From NCBI GenBank assembly GCA_013423325.1, contig BLJB01000166.1:8157-33631 (forward strand): a DNA stretch of 25,475 nt, written 5' to 3'. This stretch comes from Usnea hakonensis (lineage: Eukaryota; Ascomycota; Lecanoromycetes; Lecanorales; Parmeliaceae). A model generated the notes under the pieces. It did not search any database and was not told the DNA's origin. It saw only the letters and a list, made by a program, of their open reading frames with translations. A program made the position numbers and the translations under genes. Positions 10,321 to 19,345 of this stretch are shown here, in pieces (within the stretch, counting starts at the first letter, position 1; every line of letters begins with the position of its first letter).

Positions 10321-11148
10321 TAATATTAACTATCCCTTATGGCCCTAAGCGAAGCCATTATTAAATATCGCTCCTATAACTGTCACCTGTTCGTTACCTA
10401 TTTATTCGCCTACGGGGATTTCTCACCGGTTTTCTATCTATTGTCCTAGAGAATCGACGGCTTTCTCTCGCCTAAGGCCTATTATTATCAACTATTAATT
10501 ATCTACTACCTAGGTACTACTAGTACTACCTGTCTATCCTACCTATCTACGGAGACTTCTCGAAATATCGCCTACTTAATCGCCTTATTATGGAGGAGAT
10601 ATTCGGCTATTCTTATCTACTCGGTAACTACTACTACTACCTACTACCTGCTTGCGAGGAGATATTACGTACTATCTCTCGTTTACCCTACTACCTACTA
10701 CCTACCCTTATAGAGACGTCTCGGATTTAACCACTTAATTGCCTTATATAGAATATAGTTCGGCGTTCACCTATTATCTATCCATCTTTGCGAGGAGATA
10801 TTTCGACTATCTCTCGCTTACCCTACCTAATTTACCTATCTATCTGTGGAGAGATCTCTACCTATTCCGATTTAGATTCGGATTAAGAAGAAGAAACCGT
10901 CCTAAAAAAGACGAGACTTATAGCTATTAATACCACGATTTGAAGAAAAGAAGGCCATTGTAGCTAAGGAGAAGGCTATTAAGAAGGATTAACGAAAGAG
11001 GTAGTAATTACTATAACGGCTACTTTAGAAAGTATAGATTTCTCCTCCTTCTTCTTACTAGTAATACTAGTACTACGAGTACTATAAACACTATCGAAAG
11101 CCGGTCTAGCCTCATACGGCTAGCGCTATTCAAATTAGTTTCGATTCG
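10321..11148 (+). other. Internal remnant of the outer LTR element, non-coding or degenerate
   Basis: This segment lies between the left outer LTR end and the nested element. It is moderately RIP-mutated and pyrimidine-rich, with many CTAC/TACC units and three copies of GAGGAGATATT at 10593, 10656 and 10792. The last two are each followed by a related ACTATCTCTCG.TTACCCTAC stretch. Near 10940-11050 a Lys-rich frame (KKAIVAKEKAIKK, then stops) suggests the end of a destroyed coding region that I cannot identify. A 63-codon open stretch at 10739-10930 begins with TTG and has no recognisable domain; I do not call it a gene. Confidence 0.45.
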
Positions 11149-11392
11149 TGTCACGGTTTCTCAACACATGTATAGCATGTGACATCAAATCTGCATTCAC
11201 TTATTCTAAACACGCACATCGATTGCTAGCGTGCGGAGTACGGGTATTTAAAGGGCTGATTTCTCGAGCGAACTCTCTTTCTCTTTCTTTCCTCTTCGTG
11301 TTCGTCTTGTATAACTAGCCTCTACTATAGTTAGTAAGCCAAATCATTAATACTAAGCCGCGCGCCTATAGATCTTAGTCCGAACCTTGATA
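11149..11392 (+). repeat. 5' LTR, 244 bp
   Basis: It pairs with 16743-16986 without gaps. I count 23 differences, all transitions. The first ~100 bases keep CA/TG where the 3' LTR has TA; in the last ~80 bases the relation is reversed. A TATA-like TATTTAAA lies at 11245-11252, followed by a CT-rich tract typical of fungal transcription starts. The terminal CA has become TA. Confidence 0.95.
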
Positions 11393-11440
11393 TTACGAAT
11401 ACTACTTATACTATAGTATTATTATTGCACCCTTGTTACT

Positions 11441-12748
11441 ATGCCTCGCAATTTCTCTTAGTCCTTTGGGTCGACGTCAACGCCTAACGGTACCTCCTAG
11501 TCGACCAGTTAAGACTAACTCGAACTAATCCCCGAAGATATAATATTAGCTACCTTAGGAGGCCTGAACAATAACTAAGCCTTAGTTAAAGCTGTTAACG
11601 AGAATCCAGATCAACTCCGGAGGATACTAGAAATAGCCTTTAACCGTGACGGCGAAGCTATTCGTGATCTAAAAGCTAAGTACGACTAATTGGAGATTAA
11701 TACTACTAAATAATTAGAACGCTAATAGAAGGAATTAGAAGATAGTACTAATAGCTTCCAGGCTTAAATTAAGGACTTAGATAGGTAGCTCGCCCGCTCG
11801 TTTAATGTAAGCGCTGCCTCGGCTAACCCTAATACTACTAAACGTTTGCCGAGGGTCCCAGATCCGCCTATATACTTAGGAGATCGTGCGACCTTAGAGT
11901 AATAGGTTACGAAACTCAAGTTTAAACTTAGGGATAATACCGACTAGTACCCTACTAATACCTTCTAGATAAGGTATACGTACAGACGACTAGAGGGTAA
12001 GGCGGTAGACCAAATCTACCCGAGGATAAATAAGGATAGCCCGACCTATGTTAGAGATATCGAGTAGCTTATTAGGGCCTTACGGCTAGCCTTTAGGGAT
12101 ATAGATAAACGGAATACCGCTCAATATTATATTATAAATCTATATTAAACTAATAAGTTATTCGCCGAATACCTCTCGCTATTTATCGCTAAGATCGGCG
12201 ATACCGGTTTCGATAAGGAAACGTCAAAATTCTATCTATAGAATGATCTTTACTAGGAGCTCGCTAGCTACCTAGTTAGCGTTAGGGTCTACCAGCTCAC
12301 TTTTGATTAGTTAGTCGAAGAATACTAATATCGGGATACTAGGGAACGCCAGCTTCGGGAGCGATTTACGAAATCAAGCTCTAAGGCGAATCGCCAGAAT
12401 ATAAATACTACCGCGCCAGCAGTATACGTGCACGCCGATAACTAGGCTATTTATATCTCTACTAATAACGGAAATACGGTAATAGACTTATCTAAAATAG
12501 GCTCTAAGCCCCGCGGGCCCCTGTCCTCTATAGAAAAATAACGCCGACGAGATAATGACCTCTACCTCTACTGCGGTGAACCAGGCTACCATACTACAGA
12601 CTGCGAGAAGAAACCAGCGAACCGTACTAGCGTTAGAACAGTCACGACTGCGCCCTTAGCGCCAGTGACTACGGGTAAGTCGGGAAAAGTATAGTCCCTG
12701 CGTACCGTCGTATATAGAGACTACCGGTTAGTAAACAACCTCCTTTGA
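11441..12748 (+). pseudogene. Degenerate gag of the chromovirus, with damaged CCHC zinc knuckle
   Basis: The frame starts at ATG 11441 (MPRNFS) 48 bases after the 5' LTR and runs about 435 codons to TGA 12746-12748, interrupted by many TAG/TAA. The central part has a Gag capsid-like character (for example LEGKAVDQIYPRI and a later YQLTFD stretch). The nucleocapsid knuckle lies at 12563-12604 with exact CX2CX4HX4C spacing; the first Cys and the His positions are Tyr (TAC), while the second and last Cys survive. Both changes are CpA/TpG-to-TpA type. The terminal TGA is not a RIP-type stop and may be the true gag end, overlapping pol, which is read in the -1 frame. The product would be the structural protein of the virus-like particle. 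Confidence 0.85.
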
Positions 12749-15700
12749 AGTTAAGATCCGGTACCTTGAAAGCCTTAATTCCAGAACCTTGTCTAGATAG
12801 TACTCTCGTATTAGTATACGGGGTAAATTCTAATAAAATAGATTATACGGCTAAAATACTATATAATACCGGAGCTTCTTCTAAGAGTTTTATTAATACT
12901 ACCTATGCGCGAAATAAGAATCTACCCTTGACCCCCCTTGATACCCCTAGAGATCTAGACGGATTCGACGGAAAGCCCGCCGCTTCCGGCCCTATTACCT
13001 ATACGACTCGTTATAGGTTCGTTATACCTAGCTACCCTCTAATCGAGACTACCTTCTATATTATAGACCTCTCGGGCTAGGATATTATTATCGGCCTTCT
13101 ATAGATAGAGAAGTATAAGGTCAATCTTCGCCTTAGGGCAGACGGGAACACGCTCTCCTTCGGGGGGGTAGCCCTAGAGTCTACTAAAGGTCCTAGCCTC
13201 TCGTTTCTACCTAGTAAAGTCCTAGCGCTCGCCCCCTTAGAAATTAGGTCTCTCCCTAGCGCCTCGACCCGCTACCTTAGCGACCAGCGAAGGCAGGCTA
13301 GGCTCTATATAAACCCTATCGCGGCCGCCTTGCGAGCTACCAAGCTCTCCTAGCTACCCCCGAGTTCCAAACCTAAACCCTTATTAATCTGCCTGATTGG
13401 GGCCGCACCCTTCGCGCTTCTGAGTAAGAAGCCGGGGGTCGAGGTCTTTACGGCCACTATGAGGGATATCGAGAAGGCCTTGAGGCCTAAGATCCGTACC
13501 GACCCCAGCTCTATACTCCCTAGAGAATACTACGACTTCCTGGACGTCTTTTCCCAGACCGAAGCTGATAAGCTTCCCCCCTACCGCGAAATCGATTATA
13601 AAATCGAGCTAGAACCCGGTAAGGTACCCCTATTCGGCCCCCTCTACGGTATATCCGTAGGCGAGTTGGAGGTACTTAAGAAATTCCTGGATAATAACCT
13701 CGCGAAAGGTTTTATCCGCCCTAGTAAGTCCTCGGCTACGTCCTTAGTCCTCTTCGCCTATAAGCCCGGAGGTGGGCTACGCCTTTACGTAGATTATCGG
13801 GCCCTAAATACTATCACGATCAAAAATCGGTACCTAATACCCCTAATTTAAGAAACCTTAGCTAGAATCTGCTATACCAAGTATTTTACTAAGCTAGATA
13901 TTATCGTAGCGTTTAATAAGATTCGAATAGCCCTAGGGGAGGAGTAGAAGACTATCTTCCGGACTCGCTACGGACTCTATAAGTCGCTTATTATAAACTT
14001 TGGGCTCTATAGGGCCCCGTTAACGTTCTAGAAATATATAAACGACCTCTTATACGAATACCTAGACGACTTCTGTACTATATATATCGATAATATCTTG
14101 ATCTATAGCAATTCTAAGATCGAGTATACCCGGTACGTTAAGCTCGTACTCGCTAGGCTCCGCGAAGCGGGCCTCTAAGTTAATATCGATAAGTGCGCCT
14201 TTAGTATTAACGAAGTACGTTATCTAGGGTTAATTATTACGACCTACAGCGTTAGTATAGATCCGGATAAGCTCTTAGTAGTCGCCGAATAGCCTACCCC
14301 TACCTACGTAAAGGACGTACAAGCCTTTCTAGGCTTCGCGAACTTCTACCGACAATTTATTAGGGGGTTCTCGCTACTTAACAAGCCACTCACGGAGCTT
14401 ACTAAGAAAGGAGTCCAGTTCCAGTAGACTTCCAGTTATAATAAGGCCTTTAAATCTCTGAAACTCGCCTTTACTACGGCACCTATCCTACTATACTACG
14501 ACCCGAAGAAGCAAATTGTCGTTAAGACGGACGCTTCGGACGAGGTCGTAATAGGAGTCATATTCTAATATAACCCCTAGGGGGTCCTTAGGCCTATCGC
14601 GTACTTCTCTACTAAGATATCCCCTACGGAGTGCAATTATAAGATCTATAATAAGGAACTTCTAGTAATTATTCGGGCCTTCGAGCTCTAGCGCCCCAAG
14701 CTTAAGGGTACCTAGGAGCCCGTATCCGTAGTATCTAATTATAAAAATCTAGAGTACTTTATATCGACTAAGCTCCTAAATCGCCGTTAAGCTCGATAGT
14801 CTAAGTTCCTCTCTAGGTTCAACTTTAAAATCGTCTACCGCCCGGGTACGCTAAACCGGCGGGTAGACGCCCTAACTCGCCAGACTAAGCCCTAAAAGGA
14901 TCGAAGTCTCTAGTAGTAGATAATTCTTAAGCCCGGAAACCTAGATACCTAAATCCTAGCCCGAAAGAAGGATATCCCTACTATCCGAGCGGCTCTTCTA
15001 GCGCCTATCTAGGGTAGAGGAGCCTTATAGTCTACTACCCTAGCCCCTAAACTAGAGCCAGATAAGCCCTAACCCGACCCGGAAGCCGAACCAGACTTGG
15101 AGGATGCTATCTGGTTAGCCTATACGGATAGTAAGTAAGCCTAGACCGTGATTAACGCCCTATAAACGGGCGCCCGAAAGCTAAAAGGCTTCCCCCTATT
15201 AGAATACGAACTATGCGATAATAGGGTCTATTTTAGGGATAGACTCTTTATCCCTAATAATAACGAGCTACGCTTACGCCTCGTTAAACTCGCCTATAAT
15301 ACGCCTATAGTAGGCCACCTAGGCCGTACTAAAACCTATAAGATTCTGACCCGCTCTTACTACTAGCCAGGAATCTCTAACTTCGTGAAACAATTCGTCG
15401 CTAATTACCATGACTGCGCCCGTACCAAAGTCTCTTATAAGAAGTACTTGGGACTCTTAAGACCTCTACCCGTACTATGGAGGCGATAGGCCTATATCTT
15501 AATGGATTTTATCGTCGGGTTACCTTTGAGTATTAACTACTACGGCCAGGAGTGCGTTAATATCCTTATTATTACGGACCGGTTAATAAAAATGGTGAAG
15601 TATATCCCGGTAAATAGGATTACGGCCGAGGATATAGCCTGTACCTTCTATCTCTACGTCTAGAAGGACTACGGGTTACCCTACGACTTTATTATCGACC

Positions 15701-16698
15701 GGGGTACCTAATTCGAGAGCTATTTCTGGCACGAACTATATACCCGTTATGGGATTAAGACTAGCCTCTCTACCGCCTTCTATCCGGAAACGGATAGGTA
15801 AACCGAGCGAGCTAACGCAATACTCGAGTAGTATCTCCGAGTCTTTGTGAACTTCCTTTAGGACGATTAGGCTAAATGGCTCCTATCGGCCGAATTTGCC
15901 GCCAATAATCACCTATTGGAAGCCACCCAGCTTACCCCTTTCTTCGCAAACTCGGGTTAGTACCCCCGTATGGGCCTCGAACCTAGCTCGTACTAGGAAG
16001 ACCGGATTATAAACTACCGCTAGCTCCAAGATAGACTATACGCTAATGGCTTCGCCGAGCAAATGAACTATATTAACGAAACCCTACGGGCCCAAATGAT
16101 ACTCGCCTAGGCCACCCAAGAGGAATTCGCTAACCGAACCCGGCAACCTACCCCTAAATACTAGGTGTAAGACTTAGTATAGCTAGACGCCTGGAACCTG
16201 CAACTCCAGCGCACCTCAAAGAAGCTCTCAGAGAAATTCGAAGGGCCCTTCCCTATTACGGAGGTAATTGGGACCTATGCTTACCGGCTAGAGCTACCCC
16301 CGGATTAGTTATACCACGATATCTTCTATACTAATCTCCTACGGCCTATAGCCTCCGACCCTATATCTAGCTAAGCCCTACCGGTCCCGTTTCCTTCTCT
16401 CGACGCCCAGAACCGAGATATCTGGGTAGTAGAGTCAATCGAAGATAGCAAGATAGAACGAGGCACCCTTAAATTTAGAGTTAAGTAGGAAAATACCTAC
16501 TACTATACTTGGGAAACTCTAGAATACGTCTATATAGCCTCTAACGCCCTAGACGACTACTTCTAACGGTATCTAGACCGTGCCGGCCACGCTACTTAGG
16601 CTATATACAAGGAAAATCTAGACGATTTCGATATAGAGTCTAATTCCGACCCAGAAGATGACCTATTCATACCCACCCACTCCGAAAGCCCTAAATAA
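12721..16698 (+). pseudogene. Degenerate pol: protease, reverse transcriptase, RNase H, integrase, chromodomain
   Basis: One frame (codon starts leaving remainder 1) can be read from about 12721 to TAA 16696-16698. The protease site reads LYNTGASS with Asn for the catalytic Asp at 12865. Reverse transcriptase shows LYVDYRALN near 13790 and YIDN at 14083-14094 in place of the double Asp. RNase H shows VKTDASD near 14520. Integrase has a zinc-binding region near 15310-15430 and a preserved D-D-35-E triad at 15577, 15697 and 15805. A chromodomain-like segment (IWVVESIEDSKIERG, LKFRVK, then TWE) starts at about 16420, defining a chromovirus. Stretches such as 12745-13080 and 13459-13851 remain open by chance. 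Stops are TAG/TAA at Trp/Gln sites. Its -1 offset from gag suggests frameshifting, but I see no canonical slippery heptamer. Confidence 0.92.
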
Positions 16699-16730
16699 AT
16701 CAATACTAAATCGTCCGGAGTCCGATCCTA

Positions 16731-16742
16731 GGGGGGGGGTAC
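16731..16742 (+). other. Polypurine tract next to the 3' LTR
   Basis: A run of nine G (16731-16739) followed by TAC lies directly before the 3' LTR start at 16743. This is the expected primer site for plus-strand DNA synthesis of an LTR retrotransposon. Confidence 0.8.
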
Positions 16743-16986
16743 TGTTACGGTTTCTTAATATATATATAGTATATAATATTAAATCTGTATTTACTTATTC
16801 TAAATACGCACATCGATTGCTAGCGTACGGAGTACAGGTATTTAAAGGGCTGATTTCTCGAGCGAACTCTCTTTCTCTTTCTTTCCTCTTCGTGTTCGTC
16901 TTGTATAACTAGCCTCCACTATAGTTAGCAAGCCAAATCATTAACACCAAGCCGCGCGCCCGTAGATCTCAGTCCGAACCTTGACA
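16743..16986 (+). repeat. 3' LTR, 244 bp
   Basis: Same length as the 5' LTR, starting TGTTACGG and ending TTGACA with intact TG...CA ends. The first ~100 bases are RIP-mutated (TA for CA/TG) and the last ~80 bases are not. Confidence 0.95.
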
Positions 16987-17368
16987 ATTCGGCAAATTAT
17001 CGGACTTTATAAATTTAAGCGAATTGGCCTTATTCGATTTCGATTTTTTTTCAGTATTTCGGCTAAATAGGCCATAAACCACCTACACTATTAATAATTC
17101 CCAGCACTAATACTACTACCACGAGTGCTTTTCTAGTACTATTATACTAATCGATACCCCTATTGCCACGAGATTCGACTTATTACTATAGTCGCGAGCC
17201 CTAAGACGGCGGAGAAGGTTATTTTTTTTCAGTATTTCACTATAAAGGTAGATACACTCAGTATTTAGGGGGTAGGTAGCATAGATTATAACGAGTACCT
17301 CGCTCTCACCACCTCGCTATCGTCATAATATTAGCTATAGGGATATAGCCATATAGAGGGGGGGGTAG
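16987..17368 (+). other. Right internal remnant of the outer LTR element with polypurine tract
   Basis: This resumes the outer element after the ATTCG duplication. It contains a direct repeat of TTTTTTTTCAGTATTTC at 17044-17060 and 17222-17238, and a further CAGTATTT near 17259. It ends with a run of eight G (17358-17365) plus TAG, which looks like the polypurine tract of the outer element. CpA/TpG are partly retained. No coding sequence was recognised. Confidence 0.55.
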
Positions 17369-17561
17369 TATTATGGTTTCACCCTAACACCTCTTTTTCA
17401 TGATCTGCGGAGACGCGCTAAGCCTCATTTGGCCTAGCGCCTTGGCATTGCGCATAATGATTTCTTGCAGTGCAATTGCACTCTTCCTTCTACATAGTCA
17501 ATATTCTGGTTATTACCAATATTAAATACCATTGCTCGGTTCATTATTCGGTTCCCTGACA
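17369..17561 (+). repeat. 3' LTR of the outer LTR element, about 193 bp
   Basis: It begins TATTATGG (probably TG mutated to TA, comparable to TGTTACGG in the nested element) just after a polypurine tract, and ends CCCTGACA. The last 83 bases match 10238-10320. It retains many CA/TG, so it was only lightly affected by RIP. Confidence 0.65.
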
Positions 17562-17780
17562 AATAAATAGTTCGTAGACCTCTACGACTAAGAGAAGAAA
17601 GGTGTCGATATTATAATTAAAGCGCGTTAGGATACGGCTATTAAAACCCCTAATCGAAAGCGTACTAGACTAAATAATACTTTATCTTCTATTAGTCGTA
17701 GTGGGTCTAGTTAGGGTTGTAGGCGTAAAGCCGGTAGACGCGATTAGTATTAGTACGTATCTATATATAAATACAAGTAT
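17562..17780 (+). other. RIP-mutated flank with a possible coding remnant
   Basis: CpA/TpG-poor DNA immediately outside the outer LTR. One plus-strand frame reads FVDLYD, EKKGVDIIIKAR and NRKRTRLNN with only TAG stops, suggesting the basic tail of a former protein, perhaps from a transposon into which the outer element inserted. No family was recognised. Mutation fades at about 17770-17780, where ordinary sequence begins. Confidence 0.3.
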
Positions 17781-18250
17781 AAACTACAAAATACAGAGAA
17801 TATGACTCCACTTTCACTATTTTGATATCGGCAGGGGGGTTTTCTAGGGAGGCTACTAGCAGTCTTTTTTTGTCACCAAGCTCCTATCTTATTATGACAC
17901 CCCTAACGGTACTTGTAGCATTGAAAATCCATCTTATAACACTAAACCACCCAGGCTACTTAGTATTCCATTTCGCCTACTCCGCAAGCCTAGAAGGAGG
18001 AGGACAAAAAGCCACGGCCACAGCCAGCCATTGTACCAGACTATAATAGAGGATATAGAGAATGTCCCAAAGAGCACTACGGAGAAAGACACCGAGTACT
18101 AGTACGATAGCAGCAGCGTGCCTACAGCAAGAGCACGCTCTCTACGATCTCGAAACTTATTCGAACTGCGCGCTGCGGTCCCAGTGTGCGCTCCCAAGAC
18201 CTTCCGCTCGCCTTTGGACTTGGTTGTCGAGTATGATGGTGGCTGGAGAA

Positions 18251-18278
18251 GGGGGGGGGGGGGGGGGGGTTTTAAANN

Positions 18279-18324
<46 letters not shown>
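18251..18324 (+). repeat. Interrupted poly-G homopolymer with two unresolved bases
   Basis: Nineteen G (18251-18269), then TTTTAAA, NN at 18277-18278, and 46 G (18279-18324). The NN shows that the assembler or polisher did not resolve the tract. It may be a real G-homopolymer of uncertain length or a sequencing/assembly artefact. Confidence 0.85.
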
Positions 18325-18570
18325 CGCTTTGAAATGCACTGAGATTAAAAGGAGGACTGTGGGACGGTTTTTGCTATACACTATTGGCTAGTAGCTACTG
18401 GTCTTCTATCGTGGGAACCCCTAGTATTTGCACTACAATTGCTCTTTAGTCGATTCGTCTCTTTTAGAGTCTCCTTTTTTGCATCCGCAGTCTTTTGTCG
18501 CCGCTCCACCCCTACCTATATGGTTGGGAGTGGCGGGAGTAAAATGCGTGATGGAAGAGACTCTCTATTA

Positions 18571-18633
18571 CACGTATACCTACACCCACACGCATACATA
18601 CACATATATATATACATACACCCACACGCACGC
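18571..18633 (+). repeat. CA/TA-rich microsatellite
   Basis: Alternating CA, TA and CACCCACACG units, with ACACCCACACGCA repeated directly at about 18582 and 18618 around a central TATATATA core. Confidence 0.85.
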
Positions 18634-18794
18634 CGCAATATCTCAGTATACTAGACTCAATCAGTTATAAGCGTGTAAGTAAGCATGTATACGAGTAAGC
18701 AAAGTGTCCTGGCAAAGTACTAAATACGAAGTAAGTCTGTCTGTTTATTTATCTATATGCTATAGGTTTTAAATTAATTAATCAGTCCATCTAT

Positions 18795-18822
18795 TCTTCC
18801 TTTCTTTCTTTCTTCCTTCCTT
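18795..18822 (+). repeat. CTTT/CTTCC simple repeat
   Basis: Pyrimidine tract of repeated CTTT units passing into CTTC units. Simple sequence with no visible function. Confidence 0.75.
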
Positions 18823-19345
18823 ACTTGCACGACTTGTGTTGTTATTAAATTAAGTGTGCTTGTAGTAGTAGTAGTAGCAGTAGGATATCTATAGAGCGAG
18901 AGTAGAAGAAGTAGTGGTTACTCTAGGAGCGGAGTCGGTCGAGTTGAGGGCGGGCTGAAATTGTAGCTATCTAGGTATGTATTATTTATGATATCTATCA
19001 GCTTTTCCTTCGTAGAGTAAAGATGGACTGCTACGAGTATTTTTATACCGCTTCTACATGATTGCTACTTCTTTATTGAATGCAGGTACGGGAAATGTGA
19101 CACGAGCATAGGAGAGTATAATGACGATGTGTCTGTCATCATGCATGGTAATGGTTCGGGATAAGGGTGGTGAAGGACTTGTCTGCCTATCCTCTGTCTA
19201 AGAAATTCCAAGTATGGGCAAGTCTTCTCAAGCTAGGAAGATGCTTGCGTAAGGCTTTTTGCAGAGCCAAGCAATCGCCTGGATCCTTCCATAATACTAT
19301 CATCCTATCCTCCCCTGTGTGCTGGTGGTAGACGCTAGTACCTCA

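Larger units (their letters stand above)
11149..16986 (+). mobile_element. Complete Ty3/gypsy chromovirus LTR retrotransposon, RIP-inactivated, with ATTCG target duplication
   Basis: This is a full-length insertion of 5838 bp. Two 244-bp LTRs (11149-11392 and 16743-16986) start TGTCACGG/TGTTACGG and end GATA/GACA. The 5-bp target duplication ATTCG lies at 11144-11148 and 16987-16991. Between them are gag with a zinc knuckle, then protease, reverse transcriptase, RNase H, integrase and a C-terminal chromodomain-like segment, the order of the chromovirus branch of Ty3/gypsy. A polypurine tract of nine G precedes the 3' LTR. More than 40 in-frame TAG/TAA codons interrupt pol but there is no net indel from protease to the final TAA at 16696. 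The copy is clearly dead, yet less saturated by RIP than the element at 4955-9540. It sits inside an older LTR element (10238-17561). Confidence 0.95.
17781..19345. other. Intergenic part of the unmutated island, no gene supported
   Basis: Ordinary composition with CA and TG common. Open stretches at 17822-18046, 18062-18391 and 18428-18670 are short, lack domains and run through the G homopolymer or microsatellites, so I do not call them genes. The segment contains the G-tract gap (18251-18324), a CA/TA microsatellite (18571-18633), a CTTT/CTTCC tract (18795-18822) and a short TAG repeat (18863-18883). The last few hundred bases are presumably the 3' UTR and downstream region of the gene that ends at 19346. 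Confidence 0.6.

Noticed and set aside
10739..10930. 63-codon plus-strand frame starting at TTG
   Set aside because: No ATG, no recognised domain, and located in degenerate internal sequence of the outer LTR element.
16658..16912. 84-codon frame spanning the end of pol and the 3' LTR
   Set aside because: It crosses the pol stop, polypurine tract and LTR in another frame; a chance opening.
18062..18391. Open frame starting with ATG and crossing the G homopolymer, with counterparts in other frames and on the minus strand
   Set aside because: Openness is created by the homopolymer (poly-Gly or poly-Pro); no domain, and the sequence itself is unresolved (NN).
18428..18670. Short plus-strand frames over the CA/TA microsatellite
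   Set aside because: Low-complexity Thr/Tyr/His repeats from simple sequence; no homology or start context.
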